From the NCBI GenBank assembly GCA_009780955.1, contig WQZB01000037.1, positions 1 to 47,472 on the forward strand: 47,472 bases of DNA. The letters run 5' to 3'. Position 1 is the first letter of the stretch; every line of letters begins with the position of its first letter. Made by a program: the position numbers and the translations under genes. Positions 1-8,966 of the stretch are shown here, in pieces. Source of the stretch: Polyangiaceae bacterium (GTDB taxonomy: Bacteria; Myxococcota_A; Polyangia; Polyangiales; Polyangiaceae). Under the pieces are notes generated by a model. It saw only the letters and a program-made list of their open reading frames with translations. It did no database searches and was not told the DNA's origin.

Positions 1-129
1 AATCGCGTTAATGATCTCCCGACGGTCGTAGAAGACTTCCTGCGGGCCTGGTTTCGGTTCAGGAATATAGTCTTTCATTATTTCCCACTGCGCGTCCGTC
101 ATGTCCGAAAGATAGGGTTTGCGCTCCAT
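1..129 (-). CDS. IS5/IS402-type transposase, N-terminal fragment (cut by window edge)
   Basis: Reading the minus strand from the ATG at 129 gives 43 codons without a stop, running off the left edge of the window. The residues include YLSDMTDAQWEIM, then PEPKPG, then YDRREIINAI. This is the usual N-terminus of the small transposases of the IS5 family, IS402 group (DUF4096-type N-terminal region), where a SDLTDAQW-like start is followed by a Pro-rich stretch and a YDRREVLNAI-like segment. The DDE catalytic residues would lie outside the window, so it cannot be judged whether the element is intact. No good ribosome binding site is visible, which is common for IS genes. The element sits just downstream of the broken delta-60 gene. 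Confidence 0.8.
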   Translation of the reverse strand, partial: MERKPYLSDMTDAQWEIMKDYIPEPKPGPQEVFYDRREIINAI

Positions 130-196
130 CGTGTGTCCCAGTGCCACGGTTCGCGGTTTTGGGCCAAATTTCTGTAGAACACCCTCTGAGGGGCCG
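130..196. mobile_element. probable IS terminal region between transposase start and insertion point
   Basis: On the minus strand the bases before the transposase start read CTCAGAGGGTGTTCTACAG and then AAATTTGGCC. IS402-group elements commonly end in a GAGGGTGTTC-like terminal repeat a few tens of bases upstream of the transposase start. The outer edge is therefore placed near 190-196. The other end lies outside the window, so neither the inverted repeat nor the target duplication can be confirmed. Confidence 0.4.
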
Positions 197-200
197 GTTA

Positions 201-226
201 GTGCGTGTGCTGGGGAGCACACGCAC
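201..226. terminator. 11-bp perfect hairpin downstream of delta-60 gene
   Basis: GTGCGTGTGCT and AGCACACGCAC form a perfect 11-bp stem with a GGGG loop. It lies about 35 bases past the stop of the minus-strand delta-60 lipoprotein gene. There is no T-run on either side, so it may be a factor-independent terminator that has lost its tail, perhaps through the adjacent IS insertion, or simply a stabilising 3' hairpin. Confidence 0.4.
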
Positions 227-260
227 ACGGCCTCGCACGGCTTGGACTGAAACAGCGAGT

Positions 261-1962
261 CTAATTCCAAATGCGTGCCACGACGAGGTGCTCGACGGTG
301 TTGCCGGCGGCGTTCGTACCGAGCATACTGCCCACAACCACCGTACGCGAGCCGTCGGGCATGTATACGGCGCGCAGACCAATCCCAGTGGGGTTGGTCA
401 AAGCGGTGGAGACGGGTATGTTAACGACGCCTTGATTGCCAATGAACGTATCGGGCGTAAAGCCGGAGGCCGTATTGTACTTGTAATAAGCAACGACCAT
501 GGAATCGTTGCCTGCCAGCGGGAGCTGGCCTGTAACAAGGTAGCGGCTGTCGGATGCACGCGTGATGCCGTAGCCATAAAACGGCAAATCCACATCGGCC
601 GTTTGCTTGCCGGTTGGGTCGACGCGAACAAGCGAATTGGCACTTGGGTTTGTAGTGCCATTGCCCACTAGCAAATCAACGCTTCCATCATCAGTCTCAA
701 ACAAGGCATCGCCAATAGATTGCCAGTCCGTAGAGTACCATAGTCCGTTGGTTCCGTATTGCGTGTCAAGAGTACAAGATGATGGAGGCTGCTGGTACCT
801 GCCGACACCTACGCCGCCTACACTGCCGGTCGAGTCCCGCCCGACACCGGCAAAAGCAAGTGCGCCACTTGAAAGCAGAGACAGATTGGTAATGTGTTGG
901 CTGTTATTGGTATTATCATTATCCCAAAATCTCCAGCAGTAGGGCACGCTTCCCTGCCCATCGGCTGAAATTCCATTGGTTGGGATTTGGAGGAATACGT
1001 ATGGATAAATGGCGGACGTGTTGGGAGTGAGGACTTCAGCGCCTCCACCGACGTAGATGTTGCCATCCTGTCCCACCACGACGGCATATGAGTATGAGCC
1101 AAAATAAAGCCAATTGGTAGGGATGACCGGGGAATTAAACGTGGTGTCAGAGGTACCAACGGCCGTGTAGCGGCTGATGTTGTATCCCGTCCGGGTCGGC
1201 GTAGTCGTTACAATGCGACTACCGTCTGGATATGCAGTCACGCCTTGAAGAAGTCCGGTAATATTTTGTATATCTGACCCGGAAAGCGTTGTGTCGACCA
1301 AGTTATCGGCGTTCAGGCGAATGACCGCGCTTGTGGACTCGATGGGGCTTATGCTCAAATAGTTGACCTGTGTGCCAATAAGGATTGTCCCATCGCTTTG
1401 CGGAGTGACTGCATTAATATGATAATAATCTGACGTGCTTTCGATGATGCCGTCAGGCGCAAATGTGAGGTCAGGCGAGCCGCGGCTGCCGCTAACGAAA
1501 AGCGACAGCTACCTTGACGGTCGCGCCGTCCGCCAAGCCCTGCAGTGCCAAGGCGTCATCCAGAGGACCTTGAGGAATGGTCGCGTCAACAGTAATGGCA
1601 AGTTGCCCGGTGTTCGATCCGGGTGGGATGGTGAGCGAACCCACGGAAACGCCCTTGGGCTTACTTGTTGCAATGATTTGGATGTCAGTTCCGGGGGTTA
1701 TGCTTCGCGTGATATTAACAGTTATATTGGTGGTTTGCCCTTGCTGAACATACACCCATAGGTTTTTGGCTTGCACGAACGAGAACGTAGGGCCGGGGTC
1801 AACGACGCCGCCATCGAGGGTGACGCCTCCGCCGTCGGAGTCGGTGCCGCCATTGGTTTGACCTGACCCGCCGTCAGGCCCGGGAGCCTCGCCGAATGGC
1901 GTGGCGCATGATGCAAGGCAACCAACAGCAACGAGCAATCCACGAAGGGAAAAATTTTTCAT
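261..1962 (-). pseudogene. delta-60 repeat (DUF5122 beta-propeller) lipoprotein, frameshifted
   Basis: The ATG at 1962 starts a lipoprotein signal peptide (MKNFSLRGLLVAVGCLASC) followed by a Gly/Asp/Ser-rich linker and a beta-sandwich-like region. The frame hits TAG at 1492-1494. Just before it, the minus strand reads GCTTTTCGTTAG. Removing one base of the four-base run (A's at 1498-1501 on the plus strand) makes the frame continue as VSGSRGSPDLTFAPDGI and stay open to a natural end ARIWN-stop at 261. The second part contains delta-60/DUF5122-type repeats such as LDTQYGTNGLWY. The divergent neighbour at 2208 is a full-length paralogue aligning across the break, which confirms one ancestral gene. 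It could be a recent pseudogene, a phase-variable switch or a sequencing error. The protein would be an outer-membrane or surface lipoprotein of unknown role. Confidence 0.75.
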
Positions 1963-2207
1963 CGGGAGGTCCTTTCAAAACGCGGTCTAAACAACGCCGC
2001 TGTTGTTTATGTCGACCGGATGCGGGGGATGTTGCTTCAAAACGCAAAAAAGATAGGATGAGCTCTTTTCCGGATCAGGCGCGCCACGCACCAATGAATG
2101 CGGGCTGCAAAAGCAGCCCTGAGAGCCGCAGCGCGTGCCTCGACATGCAACACCCGCGCGGCTAGCGTCACTGGCGTTGTCGGTGATTGTTGGTTGTGGA
2201 GGTCCGT
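1963..2207. promoter_or_regulatory. divergent intergenic region of the delta-60 pair
   Basis: The 245 bases separate two divergent paralogous lipoprotein genes and must hold both promoters. An A-rich stretch near 2041-2053 is the only obvious low-GC patch. No convincing -35/-10 pair was identified. Bases 1980-1990 contain GCGGTCTAAA, which resembles the outer end of the dispersed GACCGCTTTC repeat described elsewhere, but the match is too short to be certain. Confidence 0.3.
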
Positions 2208-3833
2208 ATGCGTCACACTCGCGAGGTTGTTCTTTTCGCGTTGGCCATTGTGGGTTGCAGCACGCCGTTTGGCACGGCCGATGCGAGCGATTCGGGTCAA
2301 AGCAATGCGGGTCAAGGTGACGGCAGAGATGGCGGCCCCGTTATCAGCCCTGGGCCAGAGAATATTGAATTTGTTCTCGCTTCAACGCGGCTTCGCGTTG
2401 TGCAGGGCCAGCCAACGAAAGTGCCCATCGTTATCAATCGAAAAGGAATGCCAGCGAGCGATATCGCAATTACCATCACGGGCCTGCCGCAAGGTGTTAC
2501 CGCTGCTTCGTTGACCATTCCATCGTCGGCCAGCACCGGAGACCTCGAGATTACCGTTACCTCCGACGTTGCCCAAGGGCCTATTGACCTGACGATGAAA
2601 GGGCAAGCAGCAAGCTCCAATGCATCAGCAAGCGCCATTCTGTCGCTTATCGTGGGCGGCCCGCCAGGCACCCTTGATACCACTTTCGCGCCGAATGGCC
2701 CTATTAGCGACGTATTTGGAGTGAATTCGCAACTGATCAACCTGTTCGTGTCGTCCGACGATCACATTTACGTGCTTGGTCAATGCAATGGCGCGGCAGG
2801 GAGCTACTCGTGCATTGCGCGGTTCAACTCCGAGGGCGTGATTGATAACACGTATGGCACAAGCGGCATTGCCTGGCCAACCGATACATCTTCTTATTAT
2901 TCTTCTGAGTCTTCTAATGCCGCCGCGCTTCTTCCGGACGGCCGCATCATCCTTGGAACTGCCACGGATAACAATGTCGCTGCTTACAGCATGGTTTCCA
3001 GCGACGGAAAAAGCAGTCCCACCACGGCCCTTCCTATTTGCAGCTCGGCTGGCGCCACAGCTTCTTTCATTCAGTCGATGGCAGTTGCGCCAGACGGAAA
3101 CGTTTTCATCGTTTTCGATGCCGGAAGCGGAATGGCGGTCGCGAAGCTTGCAAGCGATGGGAGTCATTTTGACCTCACGTTTGGCAACGGCGGTTGTGCA
3201 AGTGCAACATTTACTACTCCCGACACGCATTCATCCAGCACCGGTATTGTCGTACGGCCGGAAGGCGAGATTGTCATTGTTGGTCAGCATGTGGTCCAAG
3301 CATCGGTAGGCTATGGCATTCTGCAACTCGATAAGAGCGGCGCTTATGACACGTTGTTTGGAACCAACGGGCAAACAACGTTGCCGATAGGCATAATGAG
3401 TTCTACTACGCAAAATCCGGTGCTGCTTGCCGATGGTCGAGTTGTCTCGACAATTTTTGGGTACTCCGTGTACGGGGCCATCATGGCCATCAAAGCAGAT
3501 GGAACAGGCCTTGACACAACCTTTGGTGCTGGCAGTGGCGAGTTGTGGCCCCCTTACACGTCGGATGGGATGATATGGAATCCCTACGTTACTCTTGACC
3601 ATCAAGATCGCCTTCTTGTTGCTGGTACGTCTGACATCGACCAGTCCGGGCACGTATGGCGCTACGACGACAAGGGAGCTCCGGACACTTCGTTTGGCAC
3701 CAGCGGCCGAACGGAACCGTTTCCAATGGATGGTTCAATGGGATCTGCCATAGCACGCGTGCAAAGTGACGGGCGAATCGTGGTTGTTTCCGCGTCGAAC
3801 GGCGCGGTGGCTGTGTCGCGGTACTGGGATTGA
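2208..3833 (+). CDS. delta-60 repeat (DUF5122 beta-propeller) lipoprotein
   Basis: The start is the ATG at 2208, preceded by GGAGG at 2198-2202; an in-frame start seven codons upstream lacks such a site. The 541-residue product begins with a short signal peptide and lipobox (VVLFALAIVGC), then a Gly/Asp/Ser-rich tether. Next comes a region rich in IAITITGLPQG-like beta strands, and then at least six repeats of the delta-60 type: DTTFAPNGPI, NTYGTSGIAW, DLTFGNGGCA, DTLFGTNGQT, DTTFGAGSGE and DTSFGTSGRT. Such repeats build a DUF5122-type beta-propeller and are abundant in myxobacteria. The role is unknown; display on the cell surface is inferred from the lipobox. The paralogue at 261-1962 aligns throughout but is frameshifted. 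A copy of the dispersed GACCGCTTTC repeat starts three bases after the stop. Confidence 0.85.
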   Translation: MRHTREVVLFALAIVGCSTPFGTADASDSGQSNAGQGDGRDGGPVISPGPENIEFVLASTRLRVVQGQPTKVPIVINRKGMPASDIAITITGLPQGVTAASLTIPSSASTGDLEITVTSDVAQGPIDLTMKGQAASSNASASAILSLIVGGPPGTLDTTFAPNGPISDVFGVNSQLINLFVSSDDHIYVLGQCNGAAGSYSCIARFNSEGVIDNTYGTSGIAWPTDTSSYYSSESSNAAALLPDGRIILGTATDNNVAAYSMVSSDGKSSPTTALPICSSAGATASFIQSMAVAPDGNVFIVFDAGSGMAVAKLASDGSHFDLTFGNGGCASATFTTPDTHSSSTGIVVRPEGEIVIVGQHVVQASVGYGILQLDKSGAYDTLFGTNGQTTLPIGIMSSTTQNPVLLADGRVVSTIFGYSVYGAIMAIKADGTGLDTTFGAGSGELWPPYTSDGMIWNPYVTLDHQDRLLVAGTSDIDQSGHVWRYDDKGAPDTSFGTSGRTEPFPMDGSMGSAIARVQSDGRIVVVSASNGAVAVSRYWD

Positions 3834-3835
3834 AC

Positions 3836-3857
3836 TCGCGTCAACTTGAAAGCGATA
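3836..3857 (-). repeat. dispersed GACCGCTTTC-family repeat, copy 1
   Basis: On the minus strand this reads TATCGCTTTCAAGTTGACGC followed by GA, matching the copies at 22456-22477 and 37287-37308 with changes only at the outer end. It lies in the convergent gap between the delta-60 gene (stop at 3833) and the minus-strand AlbA_2 gene (stop at 3902). Confidence 0.7.
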
Positions 3858-3901
3858 CTAGCCGCTGACGAACGAAAATATGAAGTTCAGTCTCTTCGGC
3901 C

Positions 3902-5890
3902 TTACACGTCCTCCACAGCGTTTTGGTCCGGAAACGGCGTCTTGCTCGCGCGATATGCTTGTTGAGGGTGCGCCAGATTTTCGGGGAACCGCCGCCTAAG
4001 CGTTCCGTCCTTCACTAATGGTGAGAGGTGCTTGGCTGCGAGCTGCGATGCATTCTTACGGTGAAGGACAGTCGCGAGCTCTCGTGGCGTCCACCATCGA
4101 AGCTCACACAACGAGACGAGCACGCGACGGAGAGCACGAATCGTCGGCCTACCACCCAGCGCATGAATGTCAGCACGGAGCTGTGGCGGGATGTCGTGGA
4201 GAAGCTGCTGGGCTTCATCTTCGAGAGAGACTCCGCCTTGCTCTTGGGGGAACCCCTGTTTTTCGAGAGGGAACCCCTGTTTTTCGAGAGGGAACCCCTG
4301 TTTTTCGAGAGGGAACCCCTGTTTTTCGAGAGGGAACCCCTGTTTTTCGAGAGGGAACCCCTGTTTTTCTACATCTAGCCCCCCTCTTTTCTCTTCCTTA
4401 GGAAGAGCTCTATCGCTCAGAACGTAATGAGTTGCGACGCTCTTCCCCTTCCGATCGAGCAGCCCAACCTCGCAAAGCTGCCTGAGTTGAATACTCGCAG
4501 AAAGTGTGTCCAGCCCACTGACGTCGCGCAAAATCGAGTTCGTGACCGAGCCAGTGCGACGCGCGACAACGAGTGCCCTTGCTTGTGCATCGGACAACCT
4601 CTCACTTGCAAACGCCTCGAGCCACACACCTTCTTCATCGCTAATCAAGTTGTGCAGCCACAACGTTGCGACGAAGATGTTGCGAGCCCGATCTGAGTCG
4701 AAGACGGGCGGTGTCAATCCTGCGCGCTCCATGGCGCGGCGGACCGCCGCAATGCCCGTCCCCTTGTTCTCCGCCAGGCGCATCTCGCGGAACACGTCGG
4801 CGACACGCATGTTGCGGGGGAAGGAGCCAGGCTCGCCGAGCTGGTCATCGCTGGCAAGCGAATAGCCTGCGTTCCGAACCTCGATACGATCCTGGTAGCG
4901 AATGATCTGCGTCGGATTTGCAATGCGGTAATCCCGATGCGTCAGCGCGTTGACCAGAACCTCACGTACGGTTGATTCGGGCAGCGCCATGCGATCCTGG
5001 CGTTCTGGACTTCCTGGTTCGAGCGAGAACGACTTCGGAAGATCATCGACCACGGCATTGTAGATTCGACGAAACGCGACAAGGAGCGGCTCGCGAACCT
5101 CGATCGACTCGAAGCGATCCCCGGAATCGGGAACCCACTTCGTGCCAGGAACGCGAATGTAGTCCGCGCGAGCGCCTGGAAAGAGGCGACGAAGAGAAAC
5201 CCGCTTGGCGAATAGCAGGACACCCGCCACCGTAGGCACGAGCGATCCGTTGACCCGCTTGGCGCCTCCGAGCGATTGCACGAGCTCGTTGTGGCCAACG
5301 TCACGAAGCTCAGTTGCAGGATTCGCCTCGATCAGAGAGCGCCGGTAGATCGTAATAACCTCAGAATCGAGGTCCTCCATGGTTGCGCCGTCGACGACGG
5401 TGTCCTCGTACGGGGTGATCGACGATGCCTGAAAGAGCACCCGTAGATCGTCCTCTGTGCAGCGCTGATCCGTGCTGCCGATCCTGCGGTAGGTGCCGTG
5501 CTGCATACTCTTCGACGAGATGAAGACAGGCTTCTCGAACGGAGTCGTCTCGGGAATGAACGCTGCGACCAGGGGCACGCCGTCGATGATCTCAGTCCAC
5601 ACACGAGGTCGAATGGTCCGATTGAAGCTAGATGCGCAGATCGAGGAGATCTCCTGCTCCAGCTTCTTCGGATCGGCGACGCCTCGAGGTGTGAACCGTC
5701 GCGAGCTGTCTTCCGTAACGCCAAAGAGAATATACCCACCGCCAAGACCTGGTTCATTTGCAAACGCCGAGATCGTCTCGAGGGTGCTCTTGCCCACCTC
5801 GATCTCGGACCTCTTCGCCTCGATCTCGTATGACTCATCAGCCTCGCTGAGGCGGAGGAGCAGTTCCTTGATTGAACAAGATGGCGTCAC
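3902..5890 (-). CDS. AlbA_2 (Schlafen-type) DNA-binding, ATP-binding protein with heptapeptide repeat
   Basis: The 662-residue protein has three parts. Residues about 5-155 match the AlbA_2/Schlafen fold (EIEAKRSE, then ISAFANEPGLGGGYILFGV). Around 308-345 there is a GHKL-like ATPase segment of the HATPase_c_4 type (REVLVNALTHRDYR, DRIEVRNAGY). The C-terminus, from about 555, is Arg-rich with a likely winged helix. This architecture belongs to the family often annotated as ATP-dependent DNA helicase RecG-like or transcriptional regulator; no helicase motifs are present here. Between the ATPase and the C-terminal domain, residues about 505-546 consist of six EKQGFPL heptapeptides encoded by a near-perfect 21-bp tandem repeat. 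Members of this family occur near defence genes, but no partner is seen here, so the role is open. The gene ends 30 bases upstream of nothing co-oriented; the permease gene stop at 5921 lies just before its start. Confidence 0.75.
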   Translation of the reverse strand: MTPSCSIKELLLRLSEADESYEIEAKRSEIEVGKSTLETISAFANEPGLGGGYILFGVTEDSSRRFTPRGVADPKKLEQEISSICASSFNRTIRPRVWTEIIDGVPLVAAFIPETTPFEKPVFISSKSMQHGTYRRIGSTDQRCTEDDLRVLFQASSITPYEDTVVDGATMEDLDSEVITIYRRSLIEANPATELRDVGHNELVQSLGGAKRVNGSLVPTVAGVLLFAKRVSLRRLFPGARADYIRVPGTKWVPDSGDRFESIEVREPLLVAFRRIYNAVVDDLPKSFSLEPGSPERQDRMALPESTVREVLVNALTHRDYRIANPTQIIRYQDRIEVRNAGYSLASDDQLGEPGSFPRNMRVADVFREMRLAENKGTGIAAVRRAMERAGLTPPVFDSDRARNIFVATLWLHNLISDEEGVWLEAFASERLSDAQARALVVARRTGSVTNSILRDVSGLDTLSASIQLRQLCEVGLLDRKGKSVATHYVLSDRALPKEEKRGGLDVEKQGFPLEKQGFPLEKQGFPLEKQGFPLEKQGFPLEKQGFPQEQGGVSLEDEAQQLLHDIPPQLRADIHALGGRPTIRALRRVLVSLCELRWWTPRELATVLHRKNASQLAAKHLSPLVKDGTLRRRFPENLAHPQQAYRASKTPFPDQNAVEDV
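4251..4376. repeat. 21-bp tandem repeat (six copies) inside the AlbA_2 gene
   Basis: The unit AACCCCTGTTTTTCGAGAGG plus G recurs at 4251, 4272, 4293, 4314, 4335 and 4356. The first five copies are identical and the sixth diverges at its end. Being 21 bp long, it keeps the frame and encodes EKQGFPL on the minus strand. Identity at synonymous positions shows recent expansion, so copy number probably varies between strains. Confidence 0.95.
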
Positions 5891-5920
5891 ACCGTTTCCC
5901 TCGGTAGATCGATTGTAATC

Positions 5921-6787
5921 TTACGACGATTGGAAAACGAAAAGCGCTTTGGTAAGGAAAAAATCAGCAATAAGAATGGCAATCGAAACCGCCACCACGG
6001 TGCGCGTGGTCGACAGGCCCACGCCTTCGGTGCCGCCTGTCGTGCTAAGCCCAAAGTGGCAACCAATAATGGCAATCAGGAAACCAAAAGGCGGTGTTTT
6101 GGCCAGGCCCGCGAAAAAATCGCCAAGCTTTACCGAATCGAGCGCCGAGTTTAAAAAGAAGTTTGGCTGAATGTCGAATTGGGTAGCGCTAATGAACACA
6201 GCGCCGAACACGCCGAGAGCAAGCGCATAAGTGCTAAGCAGCGGCATCACGATAACGGCCGCGAGCACGCGCGGCAAAACGAGCTTTTTCGCCGGATCGG
6301 CGCCGAGCGCGCGAATCGCGTCAACCTGTTCGGTCACGTTCATGGCCCCAACCTCGGCAGCCATGCCGCTGCCAATGCGGCCGCCAACGATGACCGCCGT
6401 GAGCGTGGGCGCAAGCTCGCGGCAAAACGAAAGCACGATGACGCGAGGAATGTATTCAACGCCGCCAAAGCGACGCAGCCCAAAGGCAAATTGAATGGTC
6501 ATGACCATTCCAATGAAAAGCGATGTCACGGCCACGATGCCCATCGATTTGACGCCAAGCGAATCGAGCTGCTGCAAAGTCGATGGAATTTCGAGCGGGC
6601 GCCGGAACATGGCCCGCGCGGTGCGCACCGTGAGCTGAGTCACCTCGCCGAGATGAAAAATAAGTCGGTGTATGCGCTCGCGCTGGAATGTGAAATACCC
6701 CGGCTCGGGTGGCGGCGGCTGCCGCCGTGAAGAGGGCGACTGCGAGGAGGGCGGCTGCGCCTGTGATGAGGGCGGCGGCGCGTTCAT
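5921..6787 (-). CDS. mlaE: MlaE/YrbE-type ABC transporter permease
   Basis: The 288-residue product starts at the ATG at 6787, which overlaps the stop of the upstream lipoprotein gene as ATGA; a longer open frame upstream is noise. The N-terminus is Pro/Ser/Gln-rich and cytoplasmic. It is followed by the MlaE fold: FHLGEVTQLTVRTARAMF, then several membrane spans, the conserved RELAPTLTAVIVGGRIGSG and AAEVGAMNVTEQVDAIRALG segments, and a C-terminal GCHFGLSTTGGTEGVG. This family moves phospholipids or other lipids between the inner and outer membranes together with an MlaF ATPase and an MCE-domain protein. Neither partner is adjacent here, so the rest of the system must be elsewhere. The upstream lipoprotein is translationally coupled and could be an accessory component. 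Confidence 0.88.
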   Translation of the reverse strand: MNAPPPSSQAQPPSSQSPSSRRQPPPPEPGYFTFQRERIHRLIFHLGEVTQLTVRTARAMFRRPLEIPSTLQQLDSLGVKSMGIVAVTSLFIGMVMTIQFAFGLRRFGGVEYIPRVIVLSFCRELAPTLTAVIVGGRIGSGMAAEVGAMNVTEQVDAIRALGADPAKKLVLPRVLAAVIVMPLLSTYALALGVFGAVFISATQFDIQPNFFLNSALDSVKLGDFFAGLAKTPPFGFLIAIIGCHFGLSTTGGTEGVGLSTTRTVVAVSIAILIADFFLTKALFVFQSS

Positions 6788-7356
6788 CCGGGCACCACCC
6801 CCGAGCCGGCAAGCGTTCGGAAGCCGCGCACGAATTTCTCGAACGCCACGGTTCCCGCGTCGAACGACGATGCCGAGCCCGAATAAACGAAATCGTAAGT
6901 GCAGCCGTTTTTCTTCGCAACATAGATGTCGAGTGCCATGGGCACGCCGTCCCACTTCGCGCTCATGGTTGTGTGCAGCGCCTCGCGCTCGTCAAATGGC
7001 ACGATGACTTGGCTTGTTATTGTGCGCTCGGTGGAGCCGGCAACAAGCTGGTTGGTGAGTGCCACGAGCGGAGTGTCGCCTTCGGCTCGGAGGCATCGCG
7101 CGTTGACCAAGATGGTCGCGTGGTTGCCCTCGTCACGGAATGCGAGCGCGCCACCAGTGACTGCGACGCGCCGCCAGCTCGAAGGCACTGGCCCCACTTG
7201 GAACGCGATGGCATTGCCTTCGCGATAAATCGATCCGTCGAACGATCCGCGAGCGCCCGCGCCGCTGCACCCTGTTGCCGCCGCCAAGGACATGGCCCAA
7301 AAAAAACGCGCCCATCCTGATTGATGGCGTGGTTGACGGCGTGGTTGACCGTACAT
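6784..7356 (-). CDS. putative lipoprotein, coupled to MlaE-type permease
   Basis: No family was recognised. The chosen start at 7356 gives 190 residues with an Arg-rich n-region, a hydrophobic stretch (FFWAMSLAAATGC) and a lipobox ending at the Cys. An alternative ATG lies at 7392. The mature part has a beta-rich pattern with the elements GGALAFRDEGNHATILVNARC and later TTMSAKWDGVPMALDIYVAK, ending in FEKFVRGFRTL. This is consistent with a small periplasmic domain anchored in a membrane. The stop overlaps the permease start by four bases (ATGA), so the two are probably translated together. The N-terminal QPRRQPRHQ is encoded by a 12-bp direct duplication at 7326-7349. The gene is divergent from cysS with under 70 bases between starts. 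Confidence 0.65.
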   Translation of the reverse strand: MYGQPRRQPRHQSGWARFFWAMSLAAATGCSGAGARGSFDGSIYREGNAIAFQVGPVPSSWRRVAVTGGALAFRDEGNHATILVNARCLRAEGDTPLVALTNQLVAGSTERTITSQVIVPFDEREALHTTMSAKWDGVPMALDIYVAKKNGCTYDFVYSGSASSFDAGTVAFEKFVRGFRTLAGSGVVPG

Positions 7357-7423
7357 TCGAGGCCGCTTTGTTAGCACGAAGGGCCGCCGCATAGCGCGAA
7401 AGCGGTCTATATCGACAGGCGAC

Positions 7424-8956
7424 ATGCCTGTCCGCTTTTACAACACGCTGACGCAGCAAGTTGAGGACTTCGTTCCGATTGTCGCGGGACAAGTCACTCT
7501 TTATGTCTGCGGTATCACCACGTACGACTTTGCGCATGCAGGGCATGCGCGCACGTACACCACGTTCGACGTTCTGGTGCGGTACCTCCGCTCGCGTGGA
7601 TTCAAAGTGCGGTACTGCCGAAACGTTACCGACGTGGACGACAAAATTGTCGATCGCGCTCGCGAAACGGGGCAAGAGCCACTCGCGTTGTCCAAGCGCA
7701 TGGCCGATCTTGCAAACGAAGATCTCGCGGCCATCGGCTGCCTTCTTCCTGACATCGAGCCGCGCGTTTCGTCCAGCATTGGCGACATCATTTCGCTCGC
7801 TCGTAAACTCATCGAAAAAGGCCACGCCTACGTTTCGGAAACACCCGCCGGCAAAGACGTGTACTTCGCGGTCCGCAGCTTCCACGCCTACGGCAAGCTT
7901 TCACGCCGCAACATCGACGAACTCCGCGCCGGTGCGAGCAAGCGCCTCAGCGAAGGTGCCGAGAACGTCAAGCGCGATCCGCTCGATTTCGCTCTTTGGA
8001 AGTCGAGCGGCCCGGGCGGCTTTGGTTGGGACAGCCCGTGGGGCAAAGGCCGCCCTGGCTGGCACATCGAGTGCTCTGCGATGGCGATGCATCACTTGGG
8101 CGAGCACATCGACATCCATTGCGGTGGCATGGATCTCATCTTTCCCCACCATGAAAATGAAATTGCCCAAAGCGAGTCAACCTTTGGCCCCGAGTTTGCG
8201 CGCTATTGGCTGCACGGCGGCTTTGTTGAAATCGACAAAGAGAAAATGAGCAAATCCCTCGGCAATTTCGTCACGATCCGCGACGCGCTCGCGCGAAACG
8301 ATGCCGAAGCTTTGCGCTACTTTTTCCTCTCCACTCACTACCGCGGGCCCACGTCGTTCGACGTCGAAAAAACAGAGGGCGGGCGCGTTACGTTTCCCAG
8401 CGTCGACGAGGCCGAGCGCAGAATCGATTATTTGTATTCTACACTCGATGGGCTCGTGGCCGCGGCCCAAGGTTCTGAGCCCGCTGACTCGAACATTCTT
8501 CAAGGGCAAAGCAAAGTGGTTGCCGAAGCACGCGATCGCGTGCTCGAAGCGCTCGACCGTGACTTGAATACACCGCAAGCCTTGTCGGTACTCGGCGAGC
8601 TTGCCAAAGCGGGAAACGAAATCGTCACGCAAGTGCCAAAAATGCGCAAAAGTCCCGCCAAGCTCGAAGCCGTGCGCGGGCTCGCAGCCAAAGCCGCGCG
8701 CGCCATGGGTGCAGCGTGCGCACCCCTTGGCCTCATGCAGGCATCAAGTGATGCATACTGGTCGCGTACGCGCGCGCTCCGCCTTCGTGTTCGCCAGCTC
8801 GATGCCGCCACCATCGATGGCAAGGTCGAAGAGCGCACGCAGGCCCGGGCCTCAAAAGATTTTGCCAAGGCCGACGCGATTCGTCGAGAGCTCACCCAGC
8901 TCGGCGTCGAAGTTTTCGATACTCCCGCGGGCAGCACGTGGAAGATTGGTATTTAA
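7424..8956 (+). CDS. cysS: cysteinyl-tRNA synthetase
   Basis: The 510-residue product is a class I aminoacyl-tRNA synthetase that charges tRNA-Cys. The first Zn-ligand Cys is seen in TLYVCGITTYD (Cys29). The HIGH motif is HAGH at 38-41, followed by the typical HARTYTTFDV. Further signatures are VTDVDDKI, the GRPGWHIECSAM segment, HCGGMDLIFPHHENEIAQSE with remaining Zn ligands, and KMSKS at about 274-278. The C-terminal helical anticodon-binding part contains ASKDFAKADAIRREL. The length is somewhat above the usual 460-480, due to insertions in the C-terminal half. The start is the ATG at 7424; it is divergent from the lipoprotein/permease pair. Confidence 0.97.
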   Translation: MPVRFYNTLTQQVEDFVPIVAGQVTLYVCGITTYDFAHAGHARTYTTFDVLVRYLRSRGFKVRYCRNVTDVDDKIVDRARETGQEPLALSKRMADLANEDLAAIGCLLPDIEPRVSSSIGDIISLARKLIEKGHAYVSETPAGKDVYFAVRSFHAYGKLSRRNIDELRAGASKRLSEGAENVKRDPLDFALWKSSGPGGFGWDSPWGKGRPGWHIECSAMAMHHLGEHIDIHCGGMDLIFPHHENEIAQSESTFGPEFARYWLHGGFVEIDKEKMSKSLGNFVTIRDALARNDAEALRYFFLSTHYRGPTSFDVEKTEGGRVTFPSVDEAERRIDYLYSTLDGLVAAAQGSEPADSNILQGQSKVVAEARDRVLEALDRDLNTPQALSVLGELAKAGNEIVTQVPKMRKSPAKLEAVRGLAAKAARAMGAACAPLGLMQASSDAYWSRTRALRLRVRQLDAATIDGKVEERTQARASKDFAKADAIRRELTQLGVEVFDTPAGSTWKIGI

Positions 8957-8966
8957 GGCACGCGAT

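Noticed and set aside
3902-5890. AlbA_2 protein considered as a RecG helicase or as part of a defence island
   Set aside because: No helicase motifs are present, and no restriction, toxin or other defence genes adjoin it.
5921-6955. Longer form of the permease starting at 6955
   Set aside because: The extra 56 residues overlap the lipoprotein gene and are Arg-rich noise; the ATGA overlap marks the true start at 6787.
7399-7411. GAAAGCGGTCTAT before cysS as a full copy of the dispersed repeat
   Set aside because: Only 13 bases match and the inner half is missing; it is kept as a possible fragment, not as a feature.
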